Shown here piece by piece: positions 11,984 to 24,124 of a DNA stretch of 64,000 bases; the first letter of the stretch is position 1, and each line of letters begins with the position of its first letter. Source of the stretch: Gnetum montanum. Its lineage: Eukaryota; Streptophyta; Gnetopsida; Gnetales; Gnetaceae. The DNA is taken from contig MNCI01002038.1 of assembly GCA_015680685.1 (NCBI GenBank), forward strand, positions 296,636-360,635. Direction: 5' to 3'. Both the position numbers and the translations under genes were made by a program. The notes beneath the pieces are model-generated. The model ran no database searches, was not told where the DNA came from, and saw only the letters and a program-made list of their open reading frames with translations.

Positions 11984-12928
11984 AAATCTAGCTTAGAAAA
12001 TAAGAATAACATAATAAAATAGAGAAAACCTGTTTTATATTAAGATAATTCTCAAAACACATAGAAAATACATGAAATATGAAGAGCCAAGCTCAACTCT
12101 CCCAAGCATCTTAGAGGCCACACTTGTCCACTCTTAATTCTTAATTACTCACAATGGAGCTGAAGCTTAAGGCAAGACACTTATAAGAGATTCTCCTAGT
12201 CTCTCTTAAGGGCTCTCCCTTGTCTTTCACTCAAATTACTTGCACAAGCTTTCTTCTTATACAAGCTATCCTCCCTTGCACAAGCTCTCTTTCCTCAAGA
12301 GATCTCTCTCTTGCCCTTTATTGGGACGTTTGGCCTTTAACGTTTGCACTTCGGCACTTACAATGGTGAATTACATCAATATTTATAAGCAACTGAAAGG
12401 TTAAAACCCTATAAACCTTTCCTTAACTCAACTTGATATTATTTATATGTTTTCCAATTCTTCTCACCTTTTCCCTAGTTGTTTCCATCTTGTTTCAGCT
12501 ATTTCCATCTTTCTTTGGTAGCTTCCCAAATTGGAATGGCATTTTTGAAAGTTTCCCTATGTGTCTAGGTAATCTCTAGCTTTGGTGGGAAGTCTACTTT
12601 AAAAGCCCTACTTCTGGAAAAGATGTCTCCCATTTTTGGTAGATGTCTACTCTTCAAGGGAGACATCTTTTAGAAGACATCTATCTTTCTGGGAAGATGT
12701 CTCTTTTGAAGGTACCAAAAATAAAAGTTCTCCTTTTGATGTTGGGAGCCTTTGGATGCCTCCTAGCAAGTCTCCTTAGATCCTAGAACCTCCTAAACTC
12801 ATCAAAGTGAGCCAAAAACACCTTCAAACATGCCAAAAACTCCAAGAATCATTCTCAACAAAATCAACCAAAAAAAAAACACATAGAATGTAGGGTAGAA
12901 AAAGGGGATCGAAAGAGGTGTTCCTATA
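11984..12928 (-). repeat. 5' LTR of element B, second part (after the insertion of A)
   Basis: It resumes at AAATCTAGCTTAGAAAATAAG, in register with the partner LTR, and runs to TTCCTATA, where the other copy has TCCCTACA. The short minisatellite is contracted here; the AGACATCT hairpin is kept. Confidence 0.85.
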
Positions 12929-15180
12929 CTAATGCCTTAGGTAAAACCCCAAAAGGTTACCTCAAGAGACATGTCCATTATTACAATGCACCATTTGGGT
13001 CTCAATTACAACATGCCCTTTTGAGTCTTGCAACAATAATGATAATACTTGTTACGAAGAGGCACCATCTTTGTTATACAGTAGCATCATTTGCAAATGG
13101 GGACATTACAACATGGGTACTAAGAAAAATCCTTAGCATGAGGACTACCCTATTATCATTTCTTATGATGTGGATGCCATCAAGTGCCCATGCAACACCA
13201 TGATGCTTTAGTCTTGGGCCTCACCACTGCAAACTATGTTAGCTAGAACAACCAGCTGCATGTGTAGAATATATCAAGCATTGATATAACAAACCATGCC
13301 ACAGTGTGACGATGCTCAATTATCTCTTAGCCATCCTTCTTCTCACTCATTTACACTTCCTCCAAAATGGGAATATCTCCAACATCAAGCCTTTTGCAGA
13401 TGTCTCAGTTAATCACAATGATGACATTCATAGTGAGACATTGCTAAGGAATGCAACCTTCCCTGAAGGGATTTTTGGCAAACATGCAAATGCACAACAA
13501 TGGCCTTGAATGTCCATGGTGTACCATCATGAATGCCAAAGGATTTTCATAACTACTGTAGATTTGGTACTAGAAACAACCAACGGAAACCATAGAAAAA
13601 TTTCCTTTACATTCTTGCTGGTTGTTTCACCACATGTCAGAAGAAAGAGGGGAGGAAACTCCTATGCATTTCTCACCACACTTATTACTATTACACCTAC
13701 CTATGCTCAAAACAGTCAGTTGGAATTTGCTATTTGAAGTGTTATGTGAATAACATATTCCCAAAATGACTCAAATGGATGTTATGTTATATTCTATTTT
13801 TTTTATTTTGGGGTAGCTATAAGTTGCATTATAAAATTGCAAACATTATTTTCTTTATAACTTAGCATTGTATACATGCCAAAAAAGCTTTGTGTATATG
13901 GGAGCATCAAAACAAGTACACATATGGTCATGGGCCATAACCGTATACTTGGAAATAAGGAAAATCTTACTCGTTCCTATTATAGGATAATACCTAAATA
14001 TTGATAAGATCACAAAATCAATGAGGCCTACCCAAAATTCACTTTAACCATGTTGGATCTCTTAAAGCTTGAATATTTTCAATCATCATAACCTCTTGCT
14101 AACCAAGCTTCTGACTTAGCATAATAGGAATTGCTAACACAAACTTGGTTAATAATTTATAATAGTAACAGATCAATAATAGCTTGATCACCTTAAATTA
14201 ACTATGTCATTTATTACACAAGATGCTATACTAAGAGGTAAAGACCAACAGTAACATGAATCTAAGCTCCAATGGTAGAATTAAGTCATGGTCCCATGCC
14301 AAGCATGGGAATGTTGATGATCAACAAATATGACTATAAGGAGAACATTATATGCTTCAAATATGTCAATGTAATAAAATTTTCACTTATGAATATCCTC
14401 ATTTTCAAAGCATTATCAACAGTGTCTTATATCCATTCATCTCACTTTGTCTATGAATTTCAACAAGGGTAAACTATAAATTATTATTTAAACATGTAAA
14501 GAATTATTAACAATTTCCTTTCAATTCACACCTCTATACATTTCGATGGATCATCTTATTATGTGATTTCATTCATTCCCTTTTTCTTACATAATTCAGC
14601 TAGCCTATGTGTAACATTGAATGGGAGGATTTGTATAATTTCCCTACACATCTTTTAAGCTCTCCATGTAGATATTACTCTATATCTATATAACAAAGCC
14701 TTTGGATGTCCAAATTGTGAGTAAAGTGAAGGTAACTGCCATTCACATAAGCTCAGATATTGTCATCTCTTTGATTACAAGCACTATCTTTTTTGTAATT
14801 GTATGGTACAATAGTTATGTTGTAATAAACTACAGTGTTAAGTATTTAATTGCAGAGATTTGAAATATAGTCAATGTAAAACTATTGTTTATCTCCATCA
14901 TTTTACTATTTTTAATATCCAGTTTATATCTAGCATCCCATGCTATAAATATGGTTATAATGAGGCCTTCAAGGTAGTGTGTTTGGCTTTTATTCCAATG
15001 ATTTTTTCATTCCCATTCTTTATTGTTCATTGTGTTTCAAAAATTCTCTCTAAGATGACATAACGATCTAGGAGCCTATTTATTGCTGGGTTTTTTCTCA
15101 TTTTTCTGCAAGATATATTATTGTATTTTTTTATTAATTTATTTATTTTTACTATTATCATGAATGATCTAAAAATCAAA
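12929..15180. other. Unrecognised AT-rich sequence between elements B and D
   Basis: Several open frames of 60-75 residues occur (13021, 13306, 13510, 14272, 14860) but none shows a motif or signs of coding constraint that I can recognise. The right part may be an old copia LTR, because a tRNA-Met-like PBS follows at 15182, but no LTR start or partner copy was found. Confidence 0.4.
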
Positions 15181-15181
15181 A

Positions 15182-15194
15182 TTGGTATCGAAGC
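15182..15194 (+). other. Possible tRNA-Met primer-binding site of an older element
   Basis: TTGGTATCGAAGC differs from TTGGTATCAGAGC only by a swapped AG pair. If real, it marks the 5' leader of an older, probably copia-type, element into which D was inserted. The Ty1/copia integrase piece at 42246 could belong to it, but most of its coding region would be missing. Confidence 0.4.
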
Positions 15195-15704
15195 TAGGTT
15201 CTTTCATGGTGGTTTTTTCTTCTTCTTTTATGATGTTTTTCTTTAATTTTAAGATTTGGCAAACTTAGCAAAATATCAAAATCTAGGGTTGACCAATAGG
15301 GTAGCAAAAGTTGGCTAAAATGATCCAAAGTTGTATTCAACAAGAGGAAGTTGAGCAATTACCCAAATAGGAATTCAGAAAAAATGTTTCCATTCTAGAT
15401 ATTTTAGACACAATTCACCAAAAAAATTGTTTTTTCTTTTGGTGGGTTTTTGACAATATAGACGTTGTTGAGTTGAGGCTACAACCATAGTTTTGAAGAG
15501 TAGCTCAATTTTGTTAGGTAGAAAATTCCTCAAATTTAGGCTTTGGTTTTTGGTATGGAATCAACCAAAGTTTTTATCATGTTAAGCAACATAAATTGTT
15601 CTAGGGCAAAAATCTATAGCAATAATATGAGCTGGTAGTCTTTATAACACATAGTAGCAACTACATGTGTTCTTGACCATAAGGAATTTACTCGCATGTA
15701 CACA

Positions 15705-16969
15705 TGTTAAACCCAAAAATTGGTAGTTTTTAAATCTTAATTACATGTTGTTAACTATTTAATTAGTATCTAATTAATGTTTATTTTAGTTATTTTAACT
15801 TGTTTTAGTTTATTGTATTTTAGTTTATTATAGTAATGAGTATTATTTTATTATTAGTTTATTAGTTTTTATGTACTAAAGACTTGAACCAAAGGCATAG
15901 GTTTTATTGCTGGGTAGCCATGTGATGCCAGTTAAAGAATCTAGTTTCTTGATCTATACTAGTGTTATGTTTTTTGGTTTCTAGTTTTGTTTTTGTAGTA
16001 ATAAAAAGAATGCATGTTGAGGATTTATGGCAATAATGGAGTTACAACTTGGATGTTGGTGCTACAATGTGGATGTGCCTCTCCATCAACCACATTATTT
16101 GACCATGTAATTGTAGTTGTTTTCTGCATGTTACATTGATAAAGATTATCATTTTTTTGCAATGGACATTACATGGGTAATGAGGCATGGTTCCCAGCCA
16201 TTTTTATGGTTTTACATTTCTATAGCCATTACCTATGCGTGGTTGGTGGAAGCTATGTGTTTCTTTGCCACATGGTGGTAGTGGATGTTATAGTGAAAAA
16301 TACCTACATGGGTGGTGGTAGTGGACATTACAGTGAATGTCACTTATGTGGGTGGTGGCAATGGACATTATAGTGGATGTTATGCATGGGTAGTAATTTC
16401 CATGACCATTATGCATGGGTGATGGCTCCTCATGTGCCAGACCAGTCCTTATAAATTCCCTAGCTAGATGTAATAGAGAGAGGATACTATTGATAGAACT
16501 ACATTATATTAGAATTTTTGTTTGTACACAAAATTATGAAGGAAGAGTGTTGATGCTTTGTGGCAATTAACAGCCAACAATGTTTTAAGATTGTGAAATT
16601 GTTGCACTATGGAGACAATAGAGAAGGGTCACAAATTAGGTGATGCCTCCTTTGTAATCTTCATTATTTCTCATAAATTTATTTAAATTCAATTTGGTTT
16701 AATTGATTATATTCATCTTTGAACTTAATGTTAGAAGTTAAGGTGAATATTGTTGATTTTACTTATGGGTAATACCCGTAAATGTGGTGTTCTTAATTGA
16801 ATTTGGATCTAATTGTTGGTTTTATGTCTTGATGATCTTTTGACTTTAAACTATTCTTCCATGGGATATGACTTGTAGGTTAGTTACAAATAAGGTGACA
16901 ATTTCTACAATGAAAGAAATGAAGATAAAAATTAAAGGCAACTAGCATTAAATTTTGCCTAGCTCGTTA
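15705..16969 (+). repeat. 5' LTR of element D
   Basis: It starts TGTTAAACCC and aligns with the 3' LTR; its last bases read TTA where the 3' LTR reads TCA. It holds a GTGGTGG minisatellite (about 16268-16435) and a TATA-like TTATAAATT near 16452. Confidence 0.85.
16268..16435. repeat. Minisatellite in element D LTR, unit near 40 bp
   Basis: Units built on GGGTGGTGGTAGTGGACATTA with a TGAATGT or TGGATGT ending repeat three to four times. The 3' LTR has the matching array at about 40074-40200. Confidence 0.7.
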
Positions 16970-16971
16970 AT

Positions 16972-16990
16972 TTGGTGCCATTTTTGGGGA
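16972..16990 (+). other. Primer-binding site of element D (tRNA-Asp type)
   Basis: TTGGTGCCATTTTTGGGGA lies just inside the 5' LTR and matches the tRNA-Asp PBS form TTGGCGCCGTTGCCGGGGA with transitions and T substitutions. Confidence 0.75.
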
Positions 16991-17536
16991 GGCTAGCAGA
17001 GTTAATCATCATTAAGAGTTTTGTATGTTTTAATTTTATTTTGTAATTTCATATTCTAGGTACATTTTATTTTATTTTATGTTTCTTTTATTTAAGTAAT
17101 TTTAGAAATGGTTTCTTTTACTTGTTGTTCTTGCATTAAAAATTCCAAAAATAAGGAAAATACCTAGGAATCAGCCCCTCTTATTGTACAACTAGCTAAA
17201 ACTATTTAAAAAGTTGCAATTAAAACTATGATAATAGGAGTTATTAAATCAGTTTATAAATTCTTAGGAATGGTAGCCCATGAATGTGCCAACGAAGAAT
17301 GTTCTCATTAAATGAAACCAATAAAGCAACCAAAGAAACTAACACAAATTCAACCTTCTAGGAGCACTCTTAGCCTTTATAAATGTACAAAAATCACTTA
17401 AAAAGAAGATTGAGAGGAACCAATACAATCAAGATCTTATTTTTCTTCCTCTTTAACAACACAAAATCCCAAAGAAAAAACACAACATAATTTTTCCATA
17501 TCTGTTAACCCTCTATTTAATATTCCAACTACAACC

Positions 17537-18930
17537 ATGAGTTCAATTATGGGGGCAAGGTCTCAAAATCTAAGTACTATCCCAGTATTAACTTATGTGA
17601 CCACAATTGGAGGTGTTACCCAACCAATGAGTACTTTGAATTTACAAACTCCACCACCAATCTCTATTTCTATACCAAATCCTATAGTAACCCCAATAGT
17701 AACGTCTACTTACATGATGGGATCATCTTCACATCATATACCTCCCTCATTTTTCTTAGGTTCAATTCCTCTCTTCTTTGGTAGTTTGAGTTCCAATGTT
17801 CCAATTCATTAGCCCTACCAAGGACAAACCCTTGGGGAGTTATTGAATCAAAGAACATTCACTATACCTCAGGGACAATTAGTTTTTCCACAAATGTAGA
17901 GGTTAAAAATATTCGTTTATTACCTATCTTTAAATGAACAAATGATGAGGATCTGATTACCCACATAAGAGAATTTGAAAAAACATTAGCCATGTTAGCA
18001 CCTTAGAGTGAGGATAGAACTAAGATGATTGCCTTTAAATCAATCTTAAAGGATAAAGTTGATTTTTGGCTTCAAACCCTGAGAACACAAATTAGTTCAT
18101 GGGATGAATTTAAGAATGCTTTTCTACAAACATTTCTTTCTAATGATAGGTTGTATTTATTAAGAAAGTAATTAATGAGATTTATGCAACATGGTGATGA
18201 ATATTATGAGTAACTTTGATAGATTTAAAGCATTATGCTTAAAAAATCCAAACCATGGATTCCTAGCCCATCAATTAATTCAAATCTTTGTAGAAGGCTT
18301 ATTACCTTATTGTAGGCAAAATGTTGACTTTTCATGTGGAGGAAATATTTTATATGTGACCTTGAAAGATGGTTGGAGAATGGTAGATTCATTAGTAGAT
18401 TAAAGTAAACGTTGTTCAAAATCCAATATTATGCAAGGCATGACTCAACAAATAGAATAGTTAAATAAAAAAGTGGATGAGTTGACATGATTAATTAAAA
18501 AACAAGCTCATGGAATTTAAGGAGAAATGTACAACATTTGTGGTAGTCCCCAACATGACCAAACAACCTACCCAGCCTTGTTTTATTGTCAAGAGGAAAT
18601 GCAAGAGCTAGTAAAGGCTTTTCAACACTTTAAGAACCAACCAACAATGAACTTTCCTCAATGACCATTTTACCAACAACAATATCCTCAAAATAAGTTT
18701 AGGTTATTTAAGAATCCAACTAATGAACACTTGGATAAACTCACCCAAAGTCTTACTTCCTTCATAGAAGAAGTAGAAAATTCATGAGTGATACTAGAAG
18801 GAGATTTCAAGACTTAATGAAAAATGAATTACCATCCCAAGCTAAACCAAATCCTACATCTGAAAGAAATGGTAAAGAGTAATTACATTCCATCATTACA
18901 AGGAGTGGAAAAAAAATTGAACCTAAACCC
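17537..18930 (+). pseudogene. gag pseudogene of element D
   Basis: The N-terminal part is Pro/Thr/Ile-rich (17537-17812). The gag core follows in pieces: HIREFEKTLAML, then DFWLQTLRTQISSWDEFKNA (18061-18120), which matches the W-[LF]-x-x-L...SWDE block of Athila-type gag, then 18191-18403. A worn zinc knuckle ICGSPQHDQTTYP lies near 18537-18575, with some Cys positions lost. Many stops and shifts make it non-functional. Confidence 0.8.
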
Positions 18931-19279
18931 CAAAAGAAGGTGAGATTTTAGGAGGTAAGGACACAAGAAGAAATTTGACCACAAATAGTAAATGAGAAAG
19001 ATCAACCAACTAGGGAAAAAAACAACCATTACTCTCTAGGCAACCAGTTTTACCTCCTTTTTTAAAATGATTACAAGAGGATTTTACAACTAAAGACCAT
19101 CTTGAAAAAAAGGTTTAATGAATTATATTTGCATATCCCTTTAGAATAAGTAGTAAAAGATACATTTATTTATGCCAAATACTTAAGGGAATTATGCACT
19201 AGGAAAAGAAAAGAAATATTTTCTAAACAGGTTTATTTGGTTAACAATCTTTCTCAACTTATACAAAATCATGAGATTC

Positions 19280-19775
19280 CAAAATACCAAGATCCTAGAG
19301 TCCCTACCATTTCAATCAAAATAAATGGCCATGTAATTAAAAATTCCCTATTGGATTTAGAAGCTAGCATTAATATCATTGGCTGATGGTTCAAATGTAA
19401 ACCCCATAGGAATAGTAGAGGACTTGATAATTGAGGTAGAAAAAGGAAAATATCGAATTCACTTTGTTGTTTTGGAAGTAAAAGATCTTGATTTTTTTTA
19501 TTATATTAGGTAGACCATGGTTAGCAATAGATGATGTGGTAATTAATTGTAGATTTGGACAACTTCAACTTTCCTTCATTGATCTTACTTTTACACTAAA
19601 TATATATGATAAGGTAAAAGAAGAACATTTAAATGTAGACTTGAAGGAAGCAAGAATGATCTACATTTTACCCACTTTAGCAATGGAACAAGATAGGGAA
19701 ACCTTAGTGTTGACTAATTTTGAGGAAGGACCTTTAGATCCCTCAACTAAAGAACATCAAGATCTCCTTAACTAG
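19280..19775 (+). pseudogene. Aspartic protease remnant of element D
   Basis: The segment VPTISIKINGHVIKNSLLDL carries the region before the catalytic triplet, but the triplet reads DLE instead of D-[ST]-G. After a frameshift, LGRPWLAIDD and a downstream FTLNIYDK block follow, as in Athila-type protease. The missing glycine and the shift make it inactive. Confidence 0.75.
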
Positions 19776-19919
19776 ATTTTGAATTTGGGTTTAGGGAATA
19801 TTGGAAAAATAATTCAACCAACAAATAAATATTTCTTGGATCTTAGAGAACTACTTAGTACACTTAAGTATGTTTTTGTAGATCATACTAAACCATTAAT
19901 AATAAATTCTCAACTTACT

Positions 19920-20700
19920 AATGAGTAAGAAAGAAAATTATTAGAAGTTATATGTAGAAAATTCAAGGCATTTGCATGGAGTTATGAGGACCGTCACCAA
20001 GGAATCTTGCCCAACATCTACCAACATCATATCTATCTAGAGGATAATGTAAAACTAGTAAGAATTCCCCCAAGATGAATTAATCCAACCTTTAAAAAAA
20101 TTGTTAAGGACTAAATTTCAAAACTTTGGAAAGAAGGAATAATTTATCCAATAGCTGATAGTGAATTGGTAAACCCCATTACTATAGTACTAAAAAGGGG
20201 TGGAAAATGAAGAGTTTGTGTAGATTATAGAAGGTTAAACCAAAATATAAAGAAATGCCATTTTCCATTATCATACATAGATCAAATTCTAGAAAAATTA
20301 GAAGACATGAATATTATTTCTCTTTTGATGGATTTAGTGGTTATAATCAAGTAGCCATTTCCCTTGAAGATCAACATAAAACAACCTTTACATATTCTTA
20401 TGGAGCTTTTGCTTATAAACATATGCATTTTGGCCTTTGTAATGCACTAGCTACTTTCTAAAGAGCCATGATCTCAATATTTTTTGATATGTTAGAAGAT
20501 TATGTTAAAGTTTTTGTGGATGAATTTTTAGTCTATGGGAATACTTATGATGAAACTTTATATATTGAACATGTCTTAGATAGATGTATCGATAAAAATT
20601 TAAAATTAAGTTGGGAAAAGAGTCACTTGATGGTTACAAGTGGCATAGTGTTAGGACATGTATTTCTAAAGATGGGATAAGGATGGATGATGAGAAAATA
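19920..20700 (+). pseudogene. Reverse transcriptase remnant of element D
   Basis: The blocks are in the usual order: entry region with a GILPNIYQHHI segment; VNPITIVLKKGGK-RVCVDYRRLN (20170-20240); FDGFSGYNQVAISLEDQHKT (20323-20382); MHFGLCNALATF (20424-20459); and the catalytic loop as VFVDEFLVYG (20511-20540), where the usual second aspartate of the DD pair reads glutamate. SWEKSHLMVTSGIVLGH follows. Frames change at least twice and stops interrupt the domain. Confidence 0.9.
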
Positions 20701-20739
20701 AGAATTATATCTACACTTTCAACTCCAACTAATTTAAAG

Positions 20740-21055
20740 ACTCTTTGATCTTTTCTAGGATATGTTGGATATTATAGAAGGTTTATCAAAGAATTTTCAA
20801 AAATTGCTAAACCATTATACATGCTCTTAGAAAAATATGTTTAAGTTGTTTTGACTAATGACTATCGAGAAGCATTCTTGGAATTGAAAAAATGAGTAAC
20901 TATAGCCCCTATATTAAATGCACCTAATTGGGATTATCCATTTAATCTAATGTGTGATGCTAGTGACACAATAGTAGGGGTAGTTTTAGAGAAATACATT
21001 GATCATAAAGCACGAGTGATTTATTATGTGTCCAAAGGTTTAGACCAAGCCCAAG
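20740..21055 (+). pseudogene. RT connection and RNase H, left part, of element D
   Basis: After the thumb/connection block (FLGYVGYYRRFIKEFSK, about 20755-20805) come FNLMCDASDTIVG, with the first catalytic aspartate of RNase H, and VIYYVSKGLDQAQ. The frame stops exactly where element C was inserted and continues at 28216. Confidence 0.88.
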
Positions 21056-21939
21056 TGATGAGTGGCAAGATACCCCTACACTCAACCATACGAATACGAG
21101 TGTAGCACATGCGATCCGGTCAAACTCCGCAGACTAAGTGCCTACACGCCCCATGGAACACTTAGGGTTAATTTTTCATTGTCTTCCCATACTTACTTGT
21201 AGTTGTCACGGTGTATGGTTAAGTAAGTTTGAGGTATATGATTTTTATAGTTTTTATGTTTTATGTCTCCTATGCTAACAAGGTGAAGGGTTGAGAAACT
21301 AATTACTAACTCTAACTACTAAACTAAGTCTAAATTACCTAGTGTCAACATCCGTTCCCACTTACCGTACATACCCTAAACTGATGCAACTATGGCTACC
21401 AAATGCTAATCATTGCTGGGATCACCACGCGTAACACACATGCTCGAAGTGGTCATACTGAGACACTTAACTAGGAGAAAATGGTTGAGATAATCTAATC
21501 TAGCCTAAGTGCGAGGAGCATTCATTCCTTGATTATCTGTACACATCTTTAAATGCTCATAATCAAGTCGTACTCATTCCGCGTTACTAGGAGATAAGGG
21601 TTGAGAGAGAAAATAGTAAATTACAAGTAATAAATAACATGTAATAAAATCCTATTCCATGCACTGCAAGGTTTATCCAAAAAGCTCGTCTTTATTTCCA
21701 TACACAAACTTGTGTTTAGGTACAATGTTTGCTCGAATAAAGATCCGTTCACTTTGGGACTCCTACTATGGGCACATGGAAAATATTCTATCTTTGGAGT
21801 TATCAATTGGCCAAAGTTTCCCTACTGTCTAGCCTAGGATGAGGAAACAAGGGAGAGTTGCCTCTTATTTATAGATATGACGGCGCACCGTGATATCGCG
21901 TACGCGATATCGCGACGACCACGATATCGCGTCCCATCA
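21056..21939 (-). repeat. 3' LTR of element C
   Basis: It has TGATGAGTGG...CCCATCA ends on the plus strand. The U3 side (about 21885-21939) has three palindromes of the CGATATCGCG type. The TATA box is seen in reverse as CTTATTTATAGAT near 21867. Confidence 0.92.
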
Positions 21940-21950
21940 TACCCCCATGA
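21940..21950 (-). other. Polypurine tract of element C
   Basis: TACCCCCATGA is the reverse complement of TCATGGGGGTA and abuts the 3' LTR. Confidence 0.8.
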
Positions 21951-24124
21951 CTAGATGAAAACTCGTCCTCGAGTTCATTACAATAATATCGGGAAGGTAT
22001 GGGATTATTGACTCAAAGGAAACTAATGGGATGACATGTGAATGGATCATCATTACAAGACTCAACAAAACTGGTGTTCATGGCAACAAGGGTGAACACC
22101 TTATTACATTAACATCAGGCCTTATTTGGCAGCTGAGAAAGAGAGAGAGAAAGAAGTGTTGCTGCTGCCAACACCAAGATTGCATCTTTCGTTGTCCATG
22201 CGTAAGCACACCATTGATCTTACTCCTTGCATAGCTGCTTCTAGTGCTGCTCCATTCCAAATGTTCCTTCCAGATCTAATCCATTGTTGCATTATTGTCA
22301 TTTTCACACACAACATAGTCTTATATTAGCAAGGGTAAATGAATTTCAATGTAGTTGATACCTTGCTTCAGTGTAAGTCCATTGGCTAGGTTGTGTTATG
22401 GCTGATACGGATTTGGAGATATAATAATGGTGACTACTGAAGGTGTAGGGGTTAGGAAAAAATCAAAAAAAATAGGGGCTAGGAAAAAATCAAAAAAATC
22501 AAGCCCCATACCCCCATGACTAATCACGAACCTCCAGTAGCGTTAGAATGGAGAAAGAAAAGGAATAAGAAAGATAGATAAAAATGGACAACTAAGACAT
22601 CGATGAAATGGATGTCAAGATGGAAATGAACAAAATAAAATGGATTGCAAACATGTTAAGGGAAAGGATTTAATTGATGCACCAAATAGGAATGTCAGTG
22701 GGTCCTCCCCAAAGCAGGCTCATGCCCTTAATGCCCTAACAATCCCACATTCAAAGAGTTCGTAGGCTCTAGGAATGTCATTTGAAACAAGAGTTAAAGT
22801 CTTAACCACAAGAATTTACCAAAAAGAAAATAATGCATCTACCAAAATATATACTAATGATACAACCGGCAATGAGGTGAACAATGGAGAGAAGGATGGA
22901 GAGAAGAGAATGGAATGGAGTCTCAAGAACAAGGTGGTGTACAGCCCCTTGTGTGTTTTATGAGTAATGTGACTTGGAAAATCTCATTCCAACTCCGGCC
23001 TCAAACCAACCACATCTAGTGAATTTGCATCAATGCATTCAGCCAAACCATCCACTTGAATGACAAGGATGCTTCTTTCAAAAGCCACCACCATGCGATG
23101 AAACAAAGGAGAGAATGGGAAGCAAGAAGGACCTTAGTTAAAGGGAACATTTTTAGTTCCATAACTAGTGCTTGTAGTCCAATTTTATTTCATCTAAGGG
23201 GTGTGCTTTGAATTCTCACTTTTTCTTTTTCTCTTTGTTTTTTTTTGTTTTGTGTTTTTATGTGTGAGAACCACACCATGGAAAGACTTCTTATTTTTAT
23301 TGTCTCAGCTTTTGATAATTAGGTATCGGAATGGTAAAAAAACTCAAGAAGAAAACATCCAAGCACCCAAGAGAACAACCAACACAAAAGCATCCAGATC
23401 CCTTGAAGTCACATCTTTTTCGAACCTTGAGTCCTTCCTTAGTTTGAGAAGTGCCCAATTGCCAGTTCGTTAAAGTTCTTATTAAGAAAGAGACTGTACA
23501 TTTCCAAGCCAAGAGAGACCATAGAACTTGTGGATGAATGGATGAAGTGAACTCATTGCTTGCCATATCAAAAGAACATACCTTAGTATTAACATCATGA
23601 CTTAAAGGTAAAAACAAAACATTAGCAATCAATGAAAAATAGTTCATACCATCGGGAAGAACACTTATTGGGTGACAAACTTACATGGTGGATCACACAC
23701 ACACAAACACACAATAAATTACAAAGTATAATGATGTTGAAAAAAAAAACAAGAAGAGTTAAAGAAATTTGTAAAACAGAAACATGTAAAACAAAAAAGT
23801 CTAAAACAAAAATGTGTAAAATAAAAACTAAAAATAACTGAGGGCCTCCAATGATTAGCATAGGTGGCCATCTCCCCCATGACTGAATGAAAAGGGAGAG
23901 ATACACAATAATGAATACCTATTTGAATTTCGTAAAAGTGCCCAACTTCTCCCCATTAATGTTCTTAGATTAAGGGGTGAAAGTCGACGACGCTCATACT
24001 CCAATGTGTCTATGCCTTCATTGTTAGCATGAGTTTCCTTAGTTCATTTCGTGCATATTACTTTGCTCTTCATAGTAGCTATCAACCATGAGGTGTCTAC
24101 TACTGGTGTGGTTGCTACATACGC
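21951..24124 (-). other. Conserved non-coding 3' region of element C
   Basis: This is the counterpart of 9305-11459 in A, reversed. It holds extra copies of the motif as CCCCCATGA at 22511 and 23874, a (CA)n tract near 23697-23712, and a tandem of AAAACATGTAAAACAAAAA words (about 23770-23830). The block GGGTCCTCCCCAAAG (22699-22713) is shared with A and E and, in an unexpected position, with G. No coding motif is seen. Confidence 0.75.

Larger units (their letters stand above)
2335..12928 (-). mobile_element. Element B: small non-autonomous LTR retrotransposon, split by element A
   Basis: Two copies of a roughly 1.0-1.06 kb repeat with TGTAGG...CCTACA ends flank an internal region of about 1.8 kb. 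GCTCTGATACCA just inside the right copy is the reverse complement of the initiator tRNA-Met PBS, which sets the minus orientation. A purine-rich tract adjoins the left copy, as expected for a 3' LTR. The interior is far too short for a full gag-pol, so the element is non-autonomous or heavily deleted. Element A (5271-11983) sits inside the right LTR. No clear TSD: the flanks CTTGG and CTAAT do not match. Confidence 0.8.

Noticed and set aside
13021-13737. Possible host gene exons between B and D
   Set aside because: Short frames with no domain, no convincing splice pattern, and no agreement of frames; left as unrecognised sequence.
16173-16373. Gly/Trp/Cys-rich peptide at 16173
   Set aside because: It is the translation of the GTGGTGG minisatellite in D's LTR, repeated at 39986-40261, not a gene.
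22031-22330. Overlapping Cys/Arg-rich open frames on both strands in the 3' region of C
   Set aside because: They overlap on opposite strands, lie in the non-coding block shared with A and E, and show no domain.
23201-23906. Hydrophobic, Phe/Leu-rich frames that look like membrane segments
   Set aside because: They come from T-rich or A-rich low-complexity sequence in the non-coding 3' region of C and are not kept in A or E.
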